This document shows, piece by piece, positions 1 through 8,908 of a stretch of 64,000 nt of DNA (position 1 is its first letter; every line of letters begins with the position of its first letter). The stretch comes from Planctomycetota bacterium. Its GTDB lineage: Bacteria; Planctomycetota; Planctomycetia; Pirellulales; Pirellulaceae. The notes under the pieces were generated by a model. That model saw nothing but the letters and a program-made list of their open reading frames with translations. It was not told where the DNA came from and ran no database searches. Where the stretch lies: the NCBI GenBank assembly GCA_024277285.1, contig JAJRVM010000083.1, forward strand, positions 1 to 64,000, written 5' to 3'. A program made the translations under genes and the position numbers.

Positions 1-3
1 CTG

Positions 4-52
4 AGACTCCCATGGGCTTGTCCCATGGGTGAAAACGGCTGGTGAGCTACGC
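4..52 (+). repeat. Dispersed intergenic repeat, family P (divergent copy)
   Basis: Two CCCATGGG blocks at 9-16 and 22-29 surround CTTGT, followed by ...GGTGAGCTACG. This resembles the core of family P (GGGCTTGTCCC followed by ACTGGTCGGCTAC) seen at 1731, 6971, 16112, 16168, 38625 and 62667. The assignment of this copy is tentative because the arms differ. Confidence 0.4.
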
Positions 53-67
53 GATGCCAGCTACTCC

Positions 68-112
68 CCCCCTTTCCTCCCCGCCGCCTTCGGCGGCGGG
101 GAGGAAAGGGGG
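68..112. repeat. Perfect 21-bp hairpin, loop TTC
   Basis: Positions 68-88 pair without mismatch with 92-112 around the 3-nt loop TTC at 89-91. The inner stem is CCGCC-TTC-GGCGG and the outer stem is a pyrimidine tract against a purine tract. A similar 20-bp hairpin sits at 60051-60093, and both lie next to an identical 32-bp sequence. This is too long and too GC-rich for an ordinary terminator and has no T-run. It is better read as a dispersed palindromic element. Confidence 0.85.
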
Positions 113-160
113 CCGTGGATAGGGGGGGAGATGGGACGTCACGGGTAGCCTACCAATCAT

Positions 161-192
161 CTTCACCCACCGCACAAGGCGGTGGGGGGCGA
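161..192 (+). repeat. 32-bp repeat with an 8-bp hairpin; inverted twin at 59991-60022
   Basis: CCCACCGC at 166-173 pairs with GCGGTGGG at 179-186 around ACAAG. The whole 161-192 segment is the exact reverse complement of 59991-60022. In both places it lies 28-48 bp from a 20-21-bp hairpin, in the same order, so the two features form one composite element. Confidence 0.85.
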
Positions 193-348
193 CCGATGGA
201 AAATGAACTCGAGTGCACGTCCCAATTCAGATGGCTAAACCGTTACGAATTAATGAGCTCTGAGGCGATCGCTCTATCGATGAACTTGGCGCCGCCGTTG
301 ATCCTCCCACCGAATTCAAACTCCATTCCCTCCAGGAGCCAACTTACC

Positions 349-1719
349 ATGACCGATAAGACGAGTCACTCTTGTTCGCGACGCAGTTTCTTGCAAGATG
401 CGGGAACCTTTGCCGCCGCATCCGCGTTTACCGGATTGGTGGTCCCGTCGGTCCATGCCGCCGAAGACAACACGATCCGCATCGCGTTGGTCGGCTGTGG
501 AGGGCGCGGCACCGGTGCGGCAGTCAACGCACTGGCAGCACGCAACGGCCCGGTCAAACTGGTGGCGATGGCCGACGTGTTTGGCGATCGGCTCAAAGGC
601 AGCTACAACGCACTCAGCCAACGTCTGAGCGACCAGATCGACGTGCCGCAAGATCGCAGGTTCGTCGGCTTCGATGCCTACAAGCAAGCCATGGACTGCC
701 TGCGCCCCGGGGATGTGGCCATCTTTGCCACGCCACCCGCATTCCGCTGGGTCCATTTCACCTATGCGATCGCTCACGACCTAAACGTCTTCATGGAGAA
801 ACCGGTGACGGTTGACGGTCCAACCACACGGCGGATGCTGAAGCTGGCCGAGGCGTCGGTCAAGAAAAACTTAAAGGTCGGTGTCGGCCTGATGTGGCGA
901 CATTGCTTGGCCCGGCGCGAACTGAACAAACGCATCAAGGACGGCGAGATCGGTGAACTGCTGACGCTGCGCGCCTACCGTATGCACGGACCGCTCGGTT
1001 CGTTCCTCTCGCCACCCAAACCTGATAACGTCTCCGATCTGGAGTACCAGATACGCAAGTTCCACAGCTATCTCTGGGCCAGTGGTGGTTGCTATAACGA
1101 CTTTTATATCCACAACGTCGACGAATGTTGTTGGATGAAAGGCCAATGGCCGGTCGAAGCCCAAGCCACCGGTGGCCGACACTATCGCGGCGACTCGATC
1201 GACCAGAACTTTGACAACTACTCGGTCGAATACACGTTCGCCGACGGCACCAAGCTGTTCCTTTACGGTCGCTGCATCCCCGGCTGCCACGACCAGTTCG
1301 GCAGCTACGCACTCGGAAGCCAACGGCAAGCCGTTATTTCCATCGGCGCGGGCGTTCCCTCGAAATCGGCGATTTACAAAAAGTACGACTTGCGCGACGA
1401 TGCAATCATCTGGAAGTATCCACAGGGCGAGCCAAACCCGTACGTGACAGAATGGGAAGACCTGCTCGAGGCGATTCGGCTGGATAAGCCATACAACGAG
1501 GTGAAACGGGGTGCCGAATCAAGTCTCGTCAGTTCGATGGGGCGCATGGCCGCTCACACCGGCCAGGTCATCACATACGATCAGATACTGAACCTCGACC
1601 ATGAGTTCGCTCCCAAGGTCGATCAATTGACCAGCGATTCACCCGCTCCGCTCCAACCCGGCCCCGGCGGAAAATACCCCGTCCCACAACCGGGTATCAC
1701 CAAGAACCGCGAGTACTGA
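349..1719 (+). CDS. Gfo/Idh/MocA-family oxidoreductase, TAT-exported
   Basis: A predicted NAD(P)-dependent sugar or sugar-acid oxidoreductase acting outside the cytoplasm. The start at 349 is chosen because AGGAG lies about 10 nt upstream (334-338) and a twin-arginine signal (SRRSFLQ) follows at once, with a hydrophobic stretch ending in HAAE. The Rossmann glycine motif VGCGGRG follows, and the EKP motif with the usual catalytic lysine is near residue 150. Length is 456 aa, normal for the secreted planctomycete branch. It converges on the DUF1080 gene. The substrate cannot be read from sequence. A longer upstream frame exists but covers repeats only. Confidence 0.9.
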   Translation: MTDKTSHSCSRRSFLQDAGTFAAASAFTGLVVPSVHAAEDNTIRIALVGCGGRGTGAAVNALAARNGPVKLVAMADVFGDRLKGSYNALSQRLSDQIDVPQDRRFVGFDAYKQAMDCLRPGDVAIFATPPAFRWVHFTYAIAHDLNVFMEKPVTVDGPTTRRMLKLAEASVKKNLKVGVGLMWRHCLARRELNKRIKDGEIGELLTLRAYRMHGPLGSFLSPPKPDNVSDLEYQIRKFHSYLWASGGCYNDFYIHNVDECCWMKGQWPVEAQATGGRHYRGDSIDQNFDNYSVEYTFADGTKLFLYGRCIPGCHDQFGSYALGSQRQAVISIGAGVPSKSAIYKKYDLRDDAIIWKYPQGEPNPYVTEWEDLLEAIRLDKPYNEVKRGAESSLVSSMGRMAAHTGQVITYDQILNLDHEFAPKVDQLTSDSPAPLQPGPGGKYPVPQPGITKNREY

Positions 1720-1730
1720 GCAACAAGACG

Positions 1731-1780
1731 CCCTCCACTCGGGCTCGTCCCAGTGGCAGGCACGACTGGCCAGCTACCGG
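1731..1780 (+). repeat. Family P intergenic repeat
   Basis: The sequence reads CTCGGGCTCGTCCCAGTGG then GGCACGACTGGCCAGCTACC, matching the family P core GGGCTTGTCCCGG...GCACGACTGGTCGGCTAC. A degenerate inverted piece with GGGGCGAGCCCGG follows at about 1829-1855. It lies between the convergent genes ending at 1719 and 1883. Confidence 0.55.
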
Positions 1781-1882
1781 CGGCATCCCCGCAACTCTCC
1801 CGTCGCGCGTGGCTGTAGCTGCTCCGTTGTGGTCCCACCGGGGCGAGCCCGGATGGAAACCGTCTCCTTGCACAAGTTAGCG

Positions 1883-3094
1883 TCACTGGCCGCTCGGCAG
1901 CTCCTTGATGCGGACGTTACGGTACCAGACGCGTTTGGCTTCATCCTGAAAGCCGATGTGACCCTCCAGGGGACGGTCTTTCAAGTCTGATGTACGGAGG
2001 TCCAAATCGATCACTTGCTGGCCGTTGAAAACGACCTTCACCTGGCTGCCTACGCATGTGATTGTATAGTGGTTCCATTGGCCGGCTGGCTTGACCATAT
2101 TCTTGGACGGAGCCATTGCCCGGATCACACCACCGCAATCATGGTTCGTCGGGTTCTCTTTGCCATAGGTGTCGAGGATCTGCACTTCGAAGCCGGTCTC
2201 GACTTGATCGAGTGGATCGCGTACGCGCAGAAAGACGCCCGAGTTTCCTTCCTTGTTGATCTTGAAATCAAGGTCGAGCACGAAATCTTTGTACGTGCGT
2301 CGCGTCGTCAGATAGGCATCATAGCGCTGCCACCCCTCCTCGCCGAGACGTGGGTGTAACGTAACGATTCCACCTTGCTCGACTTTCCAATTGCCGGTCG
2401 TCTTCCAGCCGGTCAGGTCCTTGCCATTGAACATCGGCACAAATTCATCGATATCGCCCGGTGAATACGCTTCCGGCCGGATCTCCAAGTCTTTGAACAT
2501 GACTTCCATATCCATGCCGCCGTGCAACTGCAGCGCAATCACGCCACCGGTACGGCCGGAGTCGTTTTTCAACTGCACCGTCTTAACGCCGTTGAGCCGC
2601 ACCGTCACGTCGCGTCCGATTGCGGTTACCGACATCTCGTTCCATTTGCCGGGCTTGTAAATGCGCTTCGTAACGGCCGGATCGGGTTGCATCACCCAAG
2701 CCCGTCCACCCGTTTCGTAGATTCCGCTGACGTTCTCCGAATTGTCGACTTCCGCTTGAAAACCGTTGATGCCCACATTGGCGGCAACGAGTTCGCTGCG
2801 AAAGTAGAAGCCGCTGTTCCCCTCGATCACTCGGAACTTGAAACGCACCGTAAAGTCGTCGTACTTCTTGTCGGTGACCAACAGGCCATGTTTGGACTCA
2901 TTTTTCGGGCTGGTGCCCACAATCATCCCGTCCTTCACTTCCCACTTGCCACCCTCCGTGGCGTGCCAGCCCTTAAGAGTCTGACCATCGAACAGTGGCT
3001 TGAAGCCGTCGTCCGCACAAGCCGCAAGCGAGGTCGCTGATAATACGAAACTGGTGACCAAAGCAATTCGCATTGGCAAGTTGAAGCGGAACAT
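1883..3094 (-). CDS. Secreted protein with two DUF1080 (3-keto-disaccharide hydrolase-type) domains
   Basis: 403 aa. The ATG at 3094 is preceded by GAGGAG at good spacing and followed by a signal peptide (MRIALVTSFVLSATSLAACA). Two concanavalin-like DUF1080 units follow: residues about 26-200, opening FKPLFDGQTLKGWHA, and about 215-400, opening FVPMFNGKDLTGWK. Both keep the aromatic and acidic pattern of the family. Some DUF1080 members hydrolyse 3-keto-glycosides made by Gfo/Idh/MocA-type oxidases, which fits the convergent oxidoreductase next door. Activity on a particular glycoside is inference. Confidence 0.9.
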   Translation of the reverse strand: MFRFNLPMRIALVTSFVLSATSLAACADDGFKPLFDGQTLKGWHATEGGKWEVKDGMIVGTSPKNESKHGLLVTDKKYDDFTVRFKFRVIEGNSGFYFRSELVAANVGINGFQAEVDNSENVSGIYETGGRAWVMQPDPAVTKRIYKPGKWNEMSVTAIGRDVTVRLNGVKTVQLKNDSGRTGGVIALQLHGGMDMEVMFKDLEIRPEAYSPGDIDEFVPMFNGKDLTGWKTTGNWKVEQGGIVTLHPRLGEEGWQRYDAYLTTRRTYKDFVLDLDFKINKEGNSGVFLRVRDPLDQVETGFEVQILDTYGKENPTNHDCGGVIRAMAPSKNMVKPAGQWNHYTITCVGSQVKVVFNGQQVIDLDLRTSDLKDRPLEGHIGFQDEAKRVWYRNVRIKELPSGQ

Positions 3095-3330
3095 GTTGTT
3101 TCTCCTCGAGGTTTTTGTTGAGCCCACCGTAGCTGAGCTCGCCAAGGGCTCAGCAGCAACGCCTCACTCATTGTGCCGGATATCGCCAGTAGAATCGAGT
3201 ATGGGGACAAAGTCGAAATCAGACTGTCTGGGTTCCCCATTTGTGATCACCGCGCCGATCCGCTACGTTGAAGGCGGATTCAGCGCGTATTTACCGCAAC
3301 TGTCGTAACGATTCTTGGAGACCTGTCGCC

Positions 3331-5772
3331 ATGCGATTCTTTGTAACCTGCTGGCTTGTCTGGCTTGCGGTCGGAGCCTCCGCATGTGCGGCCGAGTTTA
3401 CCTTGACCGTCGCCGAACCAAGCGGGGTGTCGCGTTCCCAATGGCCCGTCACTTCCGGCGTCCCGTTTGCCGAGGGAACGCTGCACAACGAAAAAGCCGT
3501 TGCGTTGTTCAATGCGTCGGACGAGGAAGTGCCTCTGCAAACCGAGGTCTTGACGCGTTGGAAGGATGGTTCCATCCGCTGGTTGTTGCTCGATTTCCAA
3601 GTCGACTTACCAGCGCATCAGAAATCGTCCTGGACACTCAAATACGGTGCCGGAGTACAACGGAGTTCGGTCGCCGCACCATTACAAATTCAAACAAAGG
3701 ACGCCGGCCAAGTGGTCGTTGACACCGGTCCGGTACGACTCGAATACGTTCCGCACACGTTTCAGCCGCAAGGAAAGGCCTTTCTCAAGGGCAAGGCAAC
3801 CGACGGCAGCGACTACCGTGTTACCGTCAACTGTGGTGCCGCGGGAATCGTGTTGCGCGACACGTCGAAGATTGTCTACCGTGCACACGATCAGCAGGGC
3901 GCCCCGGCGCGATTCACGCTCGAACAAAATGGTCCGTTGCGCAGCTGCCTGCGCGTCGAAGGAGTCCACAGTTCATCCGATGCGCACTTCTTTCGGTACG
4001 TTGCGCGCATTCATGCCTATCGCGGTCAACCTTGGATACGCGTGCAATACACTTTTGTTAATGACTACCAAGACGCCTTGATGGCCGATATCCGGGATTT
4101 GCAAGTTCAGTTCTACGTCCGCAATACGATTCAGGATGATGCACTCTTGAACGGCGCTCATGATGCTCACGGTCGCATCTTCCAAATGGATGAAAATCGC
4201 TATCAGTACGACGGCAAGTCGCTCGAAGGGCACGCCAATGGGTGGGCCGCGGTGGGTGGCGAACAAGGTGGGATGGCCGTGGGCCTGCGCCAGTTCTGGC
4301 AAAACTGGCCCAAGGCGATCGAGTGTAACCGTGGATTGATTTCATTGAAGCTCTGCCCGACGCTGCCCGACGGGCTTTACGATGGCAAACCACTCGAAGA
4401 AGAGAACAAGCTCTACTACGCTTTGCAGGACGGCCATTACCGCTTCAAGGTCGGAGTTGCCAAGACACACGAGTTCTTTGTCAACTATTTTGCCGGACAC
4501 GCCGACGCGGGAAAACTCGATTCGTTCTTCCAGGCCGCCGAAACACCGTTGCTGGCGACCGTCGATCCGGAATACGCCTGTGCAACACAGGCCATGGGAG
4601 CGTTCCCTGCCGCTGCCCGCCAATCTCACGGCCAACCGGACGCTCCGCCATCCGTCCGCAAGACGGACCAAATGGCAGGCGACACAATCGACCGTTTTGG
4701 TGGCTACGACCAGTGGGTCGACCGAGCGCTCGAGCGGCACTTGAAACGGCGGGTGCAACAACGCGAATACGGCTTGCTGAACTTCGGCGATTGGTACGGC
4801 GAACGACGCGTGAACTGGGGGAACCTGGAATACGATCTGGCACACGGCATGTTCGTTCAATATCTGCGCACCGGTGATCGGCGTTATTTTGACCGCGGTG
4901 AACAAGCGGCTCGACACCATACCGACGTCGACGTGGTTCATGCCACGAACCCGTTTCTGAAGAACCCGTGGGGTGATCCGCCGCAAGTGGGCGAAGTCTG
5001 GTTGCACTGTTTGAACCATACCGGCGGATACTACATGGATACGTCGCTGCCCGTGTCGCGCACGTATCATATGGGGCACAGCACGAACTATGGGCACGTG
5101 TGGAGTGGTGGTGATTTCGAGTTCTACCTGCTGACCGGTGATCGCCGCGCACGCGACGTGGCACTGCAAATATCCGACGCCATGGCACGGCATTGCCCAA
5201 CCTCCTACGGTACGCATATTCGCGCGCTCGGGTGGCCCATTATCTTGGTGCTCAATGCCTACGAAGTGACGGGAGATGAGAAATATCTTGAAGCGGCCAC
5301 ATCCTGCTGGAAAGTACTGAAGAAGAATATCGATTGGCAGCGCGGCTGGGTCGTAAAACTGGCAAAGGGACACTGCATGCATCCCGAGCCGACTTGCTAC
5401 GGAAACGTGCCGTTTATGGAGGGCCTGACCATGAGTGCACTGGCACGGTACCACCGCGCGACGAACGACCCAGAAGTACTACGCGCCATGACGGTCGGCA
5501 TCAACCAGATGATCCGCGAATGCTGGGTCGAAAAAGACAGAGCTTTTCGGTATACCGCTTGCCCATTGAGCACGCCGCGAGCGTATACCAGTATCTGCCT
5601 GGCCGCCGAAGGCATGGCCTATGAAGCGCAACGGACCGGCAACTCCGAACACCGCCGCATCCTGCGCGAGGGGATTCTCGAAATGATGAAGCGGACCGGA
5701 TCGGGCAACGGCAAGAGCTTTGGCCAGCTGATTCACTTCACGCCGTTCGCGCTGGACGCGTTGCGAAAGTAG
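3331..5772 (+). CDS. PL26-like exo-rhamnogalacturonan lyase (PcRGLX/YetA type)
   Basis: 813 aa secreted protein. GGAG lies about 10 nt before the ATG at 3331, followed by signal peptide MRFFVTCWLVWLAVGASACA. The N-terminal part (about residues 24-110, opening FTLTVAEPSG with WKDGSIRWLLLDF) matches the RIFT-barrel domain of the PcRGLX/YetA family. A beta-rich middle part and a long C-terminal region with helical repeats typical of an alpha/alpha toroid follow. The family cuts rhamnogalacturonan I from the end. The rhamnose transporter and mutarotase operon about 8 kb away fits this role. Family assignment is from remembered sequence pattern; a profile search against the PcRGLX domains would settle it. 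Confidence 0.75.
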   Translation: MRFFVTCWLVWLAVGASACAAEFTLTVAEPSGVSRSQWPVTSGVPFAEGTLHNEKAVALFNASDEEVPLQTEVLTRWKDGSIRWLLLDFQVDLPAHQKSSWTLKYGAGVQRSSVAAPLQIQTKDAGQVVVDTGPVRLEYVPHTFQPQGKAFLKGKATDGSDYRVTVNCGAAGIVLRDTSKIVYRAHDQQGAPARFTLEQNGPLRSCLRVEGVHSSSDAHFFRYVARIHAYRGQPWIRVQYTFVNDYQDALMADIRDLQVQFYVRNTIQDDALLNGAHDAHGRIFQMDENRYQYDGKSLEGHANGWAAVGGEQGGMAVGLRQFWQNWPKAIECNRGLISLKLCPTLPDGLYDGKPLEEENKLYYALQDGHYRFKVGVAKTHEFFVNYFAGHADAGKLDSFFQAAETPLLATVDPEYACATQAMGAFPAAARQSHGQPDAPPSVRKTDQMAGDTIDRFGGYDQWVDRALERHLKRRVQQREYGLLNFGDWYGERRVNWGNLEYDLAHGMFVQYLRTGDRRYFDRGEQAARHHTDVDVVHATNPFLKNPWGDPPQVGEVWLHCLNHTGGYYMDTSLPVSRTYHMGHSTNYGHVWSGGDFEFYLLTGDRRARDVALQISDAMARHCPTSYGTHIRALGWPIILVLNAYEVTGDEKYLEAATSCWKVLKKNIDWQRGWVVKLAKGHCMHPEPTCYGNVPFMEGLTMSALARYHRATNDPEVLRAMTVGINQMIRECWVEKDRAFRYTACPLSTPRAYTSICLAAEGMAYEAQRTGNSEHRRILREGILEMMKRTGSGNGKSFGQLIHFTPFALDALRK

Positions 5773-6210
5773 CCAGTGCGGTGCGTCGCTTTGCGATACC
5801 AACGGCAAGTCGCCATCGCGCCCTGCGCAGATCTTCCCTTTGGAATCTCGCAGGCAAGTATCTAGCCGTCGAGGTCAGGCACGCTGCAGGCGGAAAAGAG
5901 GCTGGCATCACCCTTCTTTCTTGCCCGTCATTGTCGTTGCCCGCAAAGGAGAACAGCCAGAACGCCGTCCATGAGCGCGAGGAAACAAAGGGCAAAGAAG
6001 ATAATGGGCAAAGAAGAGCACTTGATGGATTACGTTGCGGCGAGACAACGGTCTACCCGTGCCCGAACGCAGCGCGCGTCAATTTGGCGCAAGATGCAGC
6101 GCGTCGACACTGGCAAAACGGCCGCAAAAAGGGCCCTATTGGCAGCCCAGGCGATACGCAATCGTTACCGCGACCTGGCGACCATCATCCGGCCCGTTCG
6201 CCCGCGTAGC
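5773..6210. other. Intergenic, possible gene relic
   Basis: There is no convincing gene. A basic frame from about 5971 runs into the antitoxin gene but lacks a ribosome site. Positions about 5920-5980 match 17335-17400 closely (CTTGCCCGTC, then CAGCCA-AACGCCGT), so this is a dispersed intergenic repeat. Both copies lie beside a PIN-type toxin-antitoxin pair. Confidence 0.5.
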
Positions 6211-6240
6211 TTGACTTCTGCAAAATATGATTATATGATT
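6211..6240 (+). promoter_or_regulatory. Antitoxin promoter with tandem ATATGATT repeat
   Basis: TTGACT (6211-6216), then 17 nt, then TATGAT (6234-6239). A tandem direct repeat ATATGATT occupies 6225-6232 and 6233-6240 over the -10 region. Transcription would begin near 6246, at or next to the ATG at 6247, which predicts a leaderless message and possible autoregulation. Confidence 0.55.
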
Positions 6241-6246
6241 TTACTT

Positions 6247-6522
6247 ATGGAGCGAACCATCACTGTCACCGAGGCCGCGCGCAATTTTTCCGAGGTCGTG
6301 AACTGCGCTTACTACAAAGGCGAAACCACCATCCTGCTACGTTCCGGGCAACCGGTGGCGAAGATTTCGCCAATCGGCCCTAGGGAATGTACCGGTGATT
6401 GGCTGGCCGATCGACTCAGCATGCTCAGCCACCTGTCGGCTGAGGAAGCGGTCGCCTTCGCAGATGACGTGGAAGCGGGCAGATCGGAACTCAACACACC
6501 GCCGAGTCCGTCATGGGACTGA
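6247..6522 (+). CDS. Phd/YefM-type antitoxin
   Basis: 91 aa. The sequence MERTITVTEAARNFSEVVN, then GETTILLRSGQPVAKISP, is the N-terminal DNA-binding fold of Phd/YefM antitoxins. The C-terminal part should wrap the toxin. The start at 6247 is preferred over the ATG at 6235, which lies inside the predicted -10 box. No Shine-Dalgarno sequence is visible. It overlaps the PIN gene by 10 bp, the usual coupled antitoxin-toxin order. Confidence 0.85.
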   Translation: MERTITVTEAARNFSEVVNCAYYKGETTILLRSGQPVAKISPIGPRECTGDWLADRLSMLSHLSAEEAVAFADDVEAGRSELNTPPSPSWD

Positions 6523-6941
6523 TGATTGATAGTTCGGTGTTGATTGCGTCCGAGAAGGGACTGTTGGACCTGGGGCAACTGGTGCAAACGGAGGCCGCTC
6601 AACAACAAGTCGCCATCGCAGCCGTCACGGCCTCCGAACTCCTTCACGGCTGCGAGCGTGCGTCGGCTGGCAAACGAAAAGAGCGCCGCGTACGATTTGT
6701 CGAGGAAATCCTCAACACGATCCCGGTCATTTCGTTTGACCTCGATATCGCCCGCCAACACGCTCGTCTCTGGGCGCAGTTGGCATCTGCGGGAAACCTC
6801 ATCGGCGCCCACTACATGACCATTGCGGCCACAGCTCTGCACCTGAAGCACTCGTTGGCAACGCTCAACATCAGTGAATTCCAACGCGTCACCGGGCTCG
6901 ATCTGATCGATATCGAGCTCTTTCAGATTAGCAATCGCTAA
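6513..6941 (+). CDS. PIN-domain toxin (VapC family) with an altered catalytic residue
   Basis: 142 aa. PIN ribonuclease toxins use a cluster of acidic residues to bind metal. Here D6 (LMIDSSV) and E42 (ASELLHG) are present and N119 (TLNISEF) fits the end motif. The third acid, normally in IGAxDLxIAA, is replaced by Tyr at residue 101 (LIGAHYMTIAA). The protein is otherwise full length. It may be a weakened or inactive toxin kept with its antitoxin, or may use a neighbouring acid. The overlap with the antitoxin gene argues that the frame is still translated. Confidence 0.85.
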   Translation: MGLMIDSSVLIASEKGLLDLGQLVQTEAAQQQVAIAAVTASELLHGCERASAGKRKERRVRFVEEILNTIPVISFDLDIARQHARLWAQLASAGNLIGAHYMTIAATALHLKHSLATLNISEFQRVTGLDLIDIELFQISNR

Positions 6942-7531
6942 CCAACGCCGATGCATGCTCATCACGAAAGGCCCCCTCGCCCGGGCTCGCCCCGACGGTC
7001 GGCACCACTGGTCAGCTACATGCTCCAATTCGCAACCGTTCACGGCCTTTAGCCGTGAGCTTCGTTTTTTAAGGCCCGGAGGGCCAACATAGTCCTTGCC
7101 GGGGCCGTCAGGCCCCGGGTCCTCGGCAAACAATATCCGTAAAGCCCCGGCAGGGGCGATACAGACGCCAGCCCTCGTCCTTCCTGTGCCGCCCCTACCG
7201 AGGCTAACGATTCTCTTGATAACGACACCGGTGCCTTACGGCACCGGCAAAGGCTGTACCGGCCCTGCCGGGCCGAATTCGCTGCTTTTACCGTGAGTCG
7301 CTGTGTTGAAACGAAGCACCGTGAACGGCTACTCCAATTCTTCCGTCGGCCGAGCGTGGCCCATCAATTGACTGCCGCTTTGCTGAAGCCGAATCAAGAC
7401 GCGACTTGTTTTCGCTTTGGCCATTCCAACTTCAAATTGGCCGCTGGCTGCTCAGCCGTTGGTAGCCTACCAGTTGTCGGCTTCGACTGCGTGAACGATT
7501 GCGTTCATCGCATCCGACGGGACCTGCACGT
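6942..7531. other. 590-bp non-coding block of palindromic repeats
   Basis: After the family P copy come short palindromes: ACGGCCTTTAGCCGT (about 7040), GGCCCGGAGGGCC (about 7072), GGGGCCGTCAGGCCCC (about 7101), GCCCCGGCAGGGGC (about 7145) and GGTGCCTTACGGCACC (about 7230). These are typical planctomycete intergenic repeats. Positions 7340-7425 match the right half of the 16168 repeat (GCTTTGCTGAAGCCGAATCA). No gene is seen. Confidence 0.6.
6971..7020 (+). repeat. Family P intergenic repeat
   Basis: CCCGGGCTCGCCCCG is followed by GGCACCACTGGTCAGCTAC, in the same order as the copies at 16168 and 62667. Confidence 0.6.
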
Positions 7532-8908
7532 CTACGAGACTTTGTAGGCACCTGGCATGGCAACAGGCGGAGTAGGGTAGGGGCCGAACTGGTATTTGTC
7601 TGGGCCCAGTTTCATGTCGGACGCCATCATTTGGTCCCAGGTGACATCCTGGCCACTGTAACAAGCCTCGCGTCCCATGATCCCGGTCAACGTGCTCTCG
7701 GCCACACGTTGCGCTTCATTGAGCGGGTTCCCTTCCTTGATACTGGCGATCAAGTCCATATGCTCCTGTTCGTACGGCAGATCCTGCGGTTTGCCCTGCC
7801 GTGGCCGGCGCCAGCGCCAGTCGTCGCCTTTTTTCGAGCTGATATAGTCCTTACAGTTACTCGTCCCTTCGGTCCCCTGAACGAACTCTTCCACTTTGTT
7901 CTTGCAGTTGTTGATCTGTCGTGCCTGGCTGAACATGGAAATGCCCCCGGGATACTCAAACTCGACCGCAAAGTGATCGTAGATGTTGCCGTACTTGGGG
8001 TCGGTCCGTACCTGCCGGCCACCATTGCCGGTCACCGCTTTGACCGGGTGCGTGCCGAACACCCAGTTCATAACGTCCAGGTTGTGCACGTGTTGCTCGA
8101 CGTAGTGATCGCCAGCCAGCCAGGTAAAATAATTCCAGTTACGCAGCTGCCATTCCATGTCACTCATCTTGGAATCGGGATCGATCACCCAAATCTCACC
8201 GCCGTTCCAATAGCACTTGGCATAGACGATATCGCCAATCGCCCCGTCTCGCAGTCGCTTGATGGCCTCCTGATACTTCCGTTCATGGCGCCGCTGTGTT
8301 CCCGCAACGATCCCCAGCCCTTTCTTCTTAGCCAACTCACCCGCCTTCATGACCAATTTGGCCCCGACCGGGTCAACAGCCGCTGGCTTCTCGATAAACA
8401 CATGCTTGCCTGCTTCGATGGCCGCCATCAAGTGCATCGGCCGAAAGTGGGGCGGCGTGGCCTGGATCACATAGTTGACCTCGGACACTTCCAACAGTTT
8501 TTGATAGGCATCAAAGCCGGTAAACTGGTATTTCTTCGGAACGTCCATGCCCACTTTCTGCAGGTTTCCGGCACACTTGTTCATTCGATCCGGGAACAAG
8601 TCTGCGAGCGCCACAACCTTGATTCCCTTCCGCTCAACTTTGGCACCTCTTGCTACATCTTCCGTGTGGTAGCCCGCTGCGGGGTAGATCACTTTGGTCG
8701 CCGCGCCGATCGCATTCAATGCCGCTCCAGTACCGCGGCCACCACAACCGATCAATCCAATACGAATCTCGGTCTCCGCGGGTGCCGGCGCGCCGTGTAC
8801 AAGCGGGAGCTTTCCCAGAGCGGCCATGCCTACCAAACCGACTGAGCCGCTCTGCAAGAACCGGCGGCGTGATTGACGGTTGCGTGATTCGATTAGACGT
8901 GCGTTCAT
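7532..8908 (-). CDS. Gfo/Idh/MocA-family oxidoreductase, TAT-exported
   Basis: 458 aa. The ATG at 8908 is preceded by GGGAG at about 11 nt; an ATG 18 nt upstream (8926) is possible. The twin-arginine motif SRRRFLQSG leads a hydrophobic stretch ending HGAPA. Rossmann motif IGLIGCGGRGTG follows at about residue 50, and EKP near residue 172. It resembles the gene at 349 in plan but not closely in sequence. It lies upstream of nothing co-directional nearby and is 145 bp from the sulfatase gene on the same strand, so joint transcription with the sulfatase is possible. The substrate is unknown. Confidence 0.9.
   Translation of the reverse strand: MNARLIESRNRQSRRRFLQSGSVGLVGMAALGKLPLVHGAPAPAETEIRIGLIGCGGRGTGAALNAIGAATKVIYPAAGYHTEDVARGAKVERKGIKVVALADLFPDRMNKCAGNLQKVGMDVPKKYQFTGFDAYQKLLEVSEVNYVIQATPPHFRPMHLMAAIEAGKHVFIEKPAAVDPVGAKLVMKAGELAKKKGLGIVAGTQRRHERKYQEAIKRLRDGAIGDIVYAKCYWNGGEIWVIDPDSKMSDMEWQLRNWNYFTWLAGDHYVEQHVHNLDVMNWVFGTHPVKAVTGNGGRQVRTDPKYGNIYDHFAVEFEYPGGISMFSQARQINNCKNKVEEFVQGTEGTSNCKDYISSKKGDDWRWRRPRQGKPQDLPYEQEHMDLIASIKEGNPLNEAQRVAESTLTGIMGREACYSGQDVTWDQMMASDMKLGPDKYQFGPYPTPPVAMPGAYKVS

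Larger units (their letters stand above)
1..348. other. Non-coding left edge, repeat-rich
   Basis: The stretch before the first gene holds the three repeats listed for 4-192. The open frame that begins upstream of the oxidoreductase runs back through them but has no homology-like sequence and no ribosome site. The real start is taken at 349. Confidence 0.6.

Noticed and set aside
68..112. Long hairpin as a transcription terminator
   Set aside because: No T-run follows on either strand, and it is 236 bp ahead of the next gene; better explained as a repeat element.
115..348. Upstream extension of the first oxidoreductase frame
   Set aside because: It runs through repeats, and a good ribosome site with TAT signal start lies at 349.
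5971..6246. Basic 92-codon extension ahead of the antitoxin
   Set aside because: It overlaps a dispersed repeat and the promoter; no ribosome site; the antitoxin fold begins at 6247.
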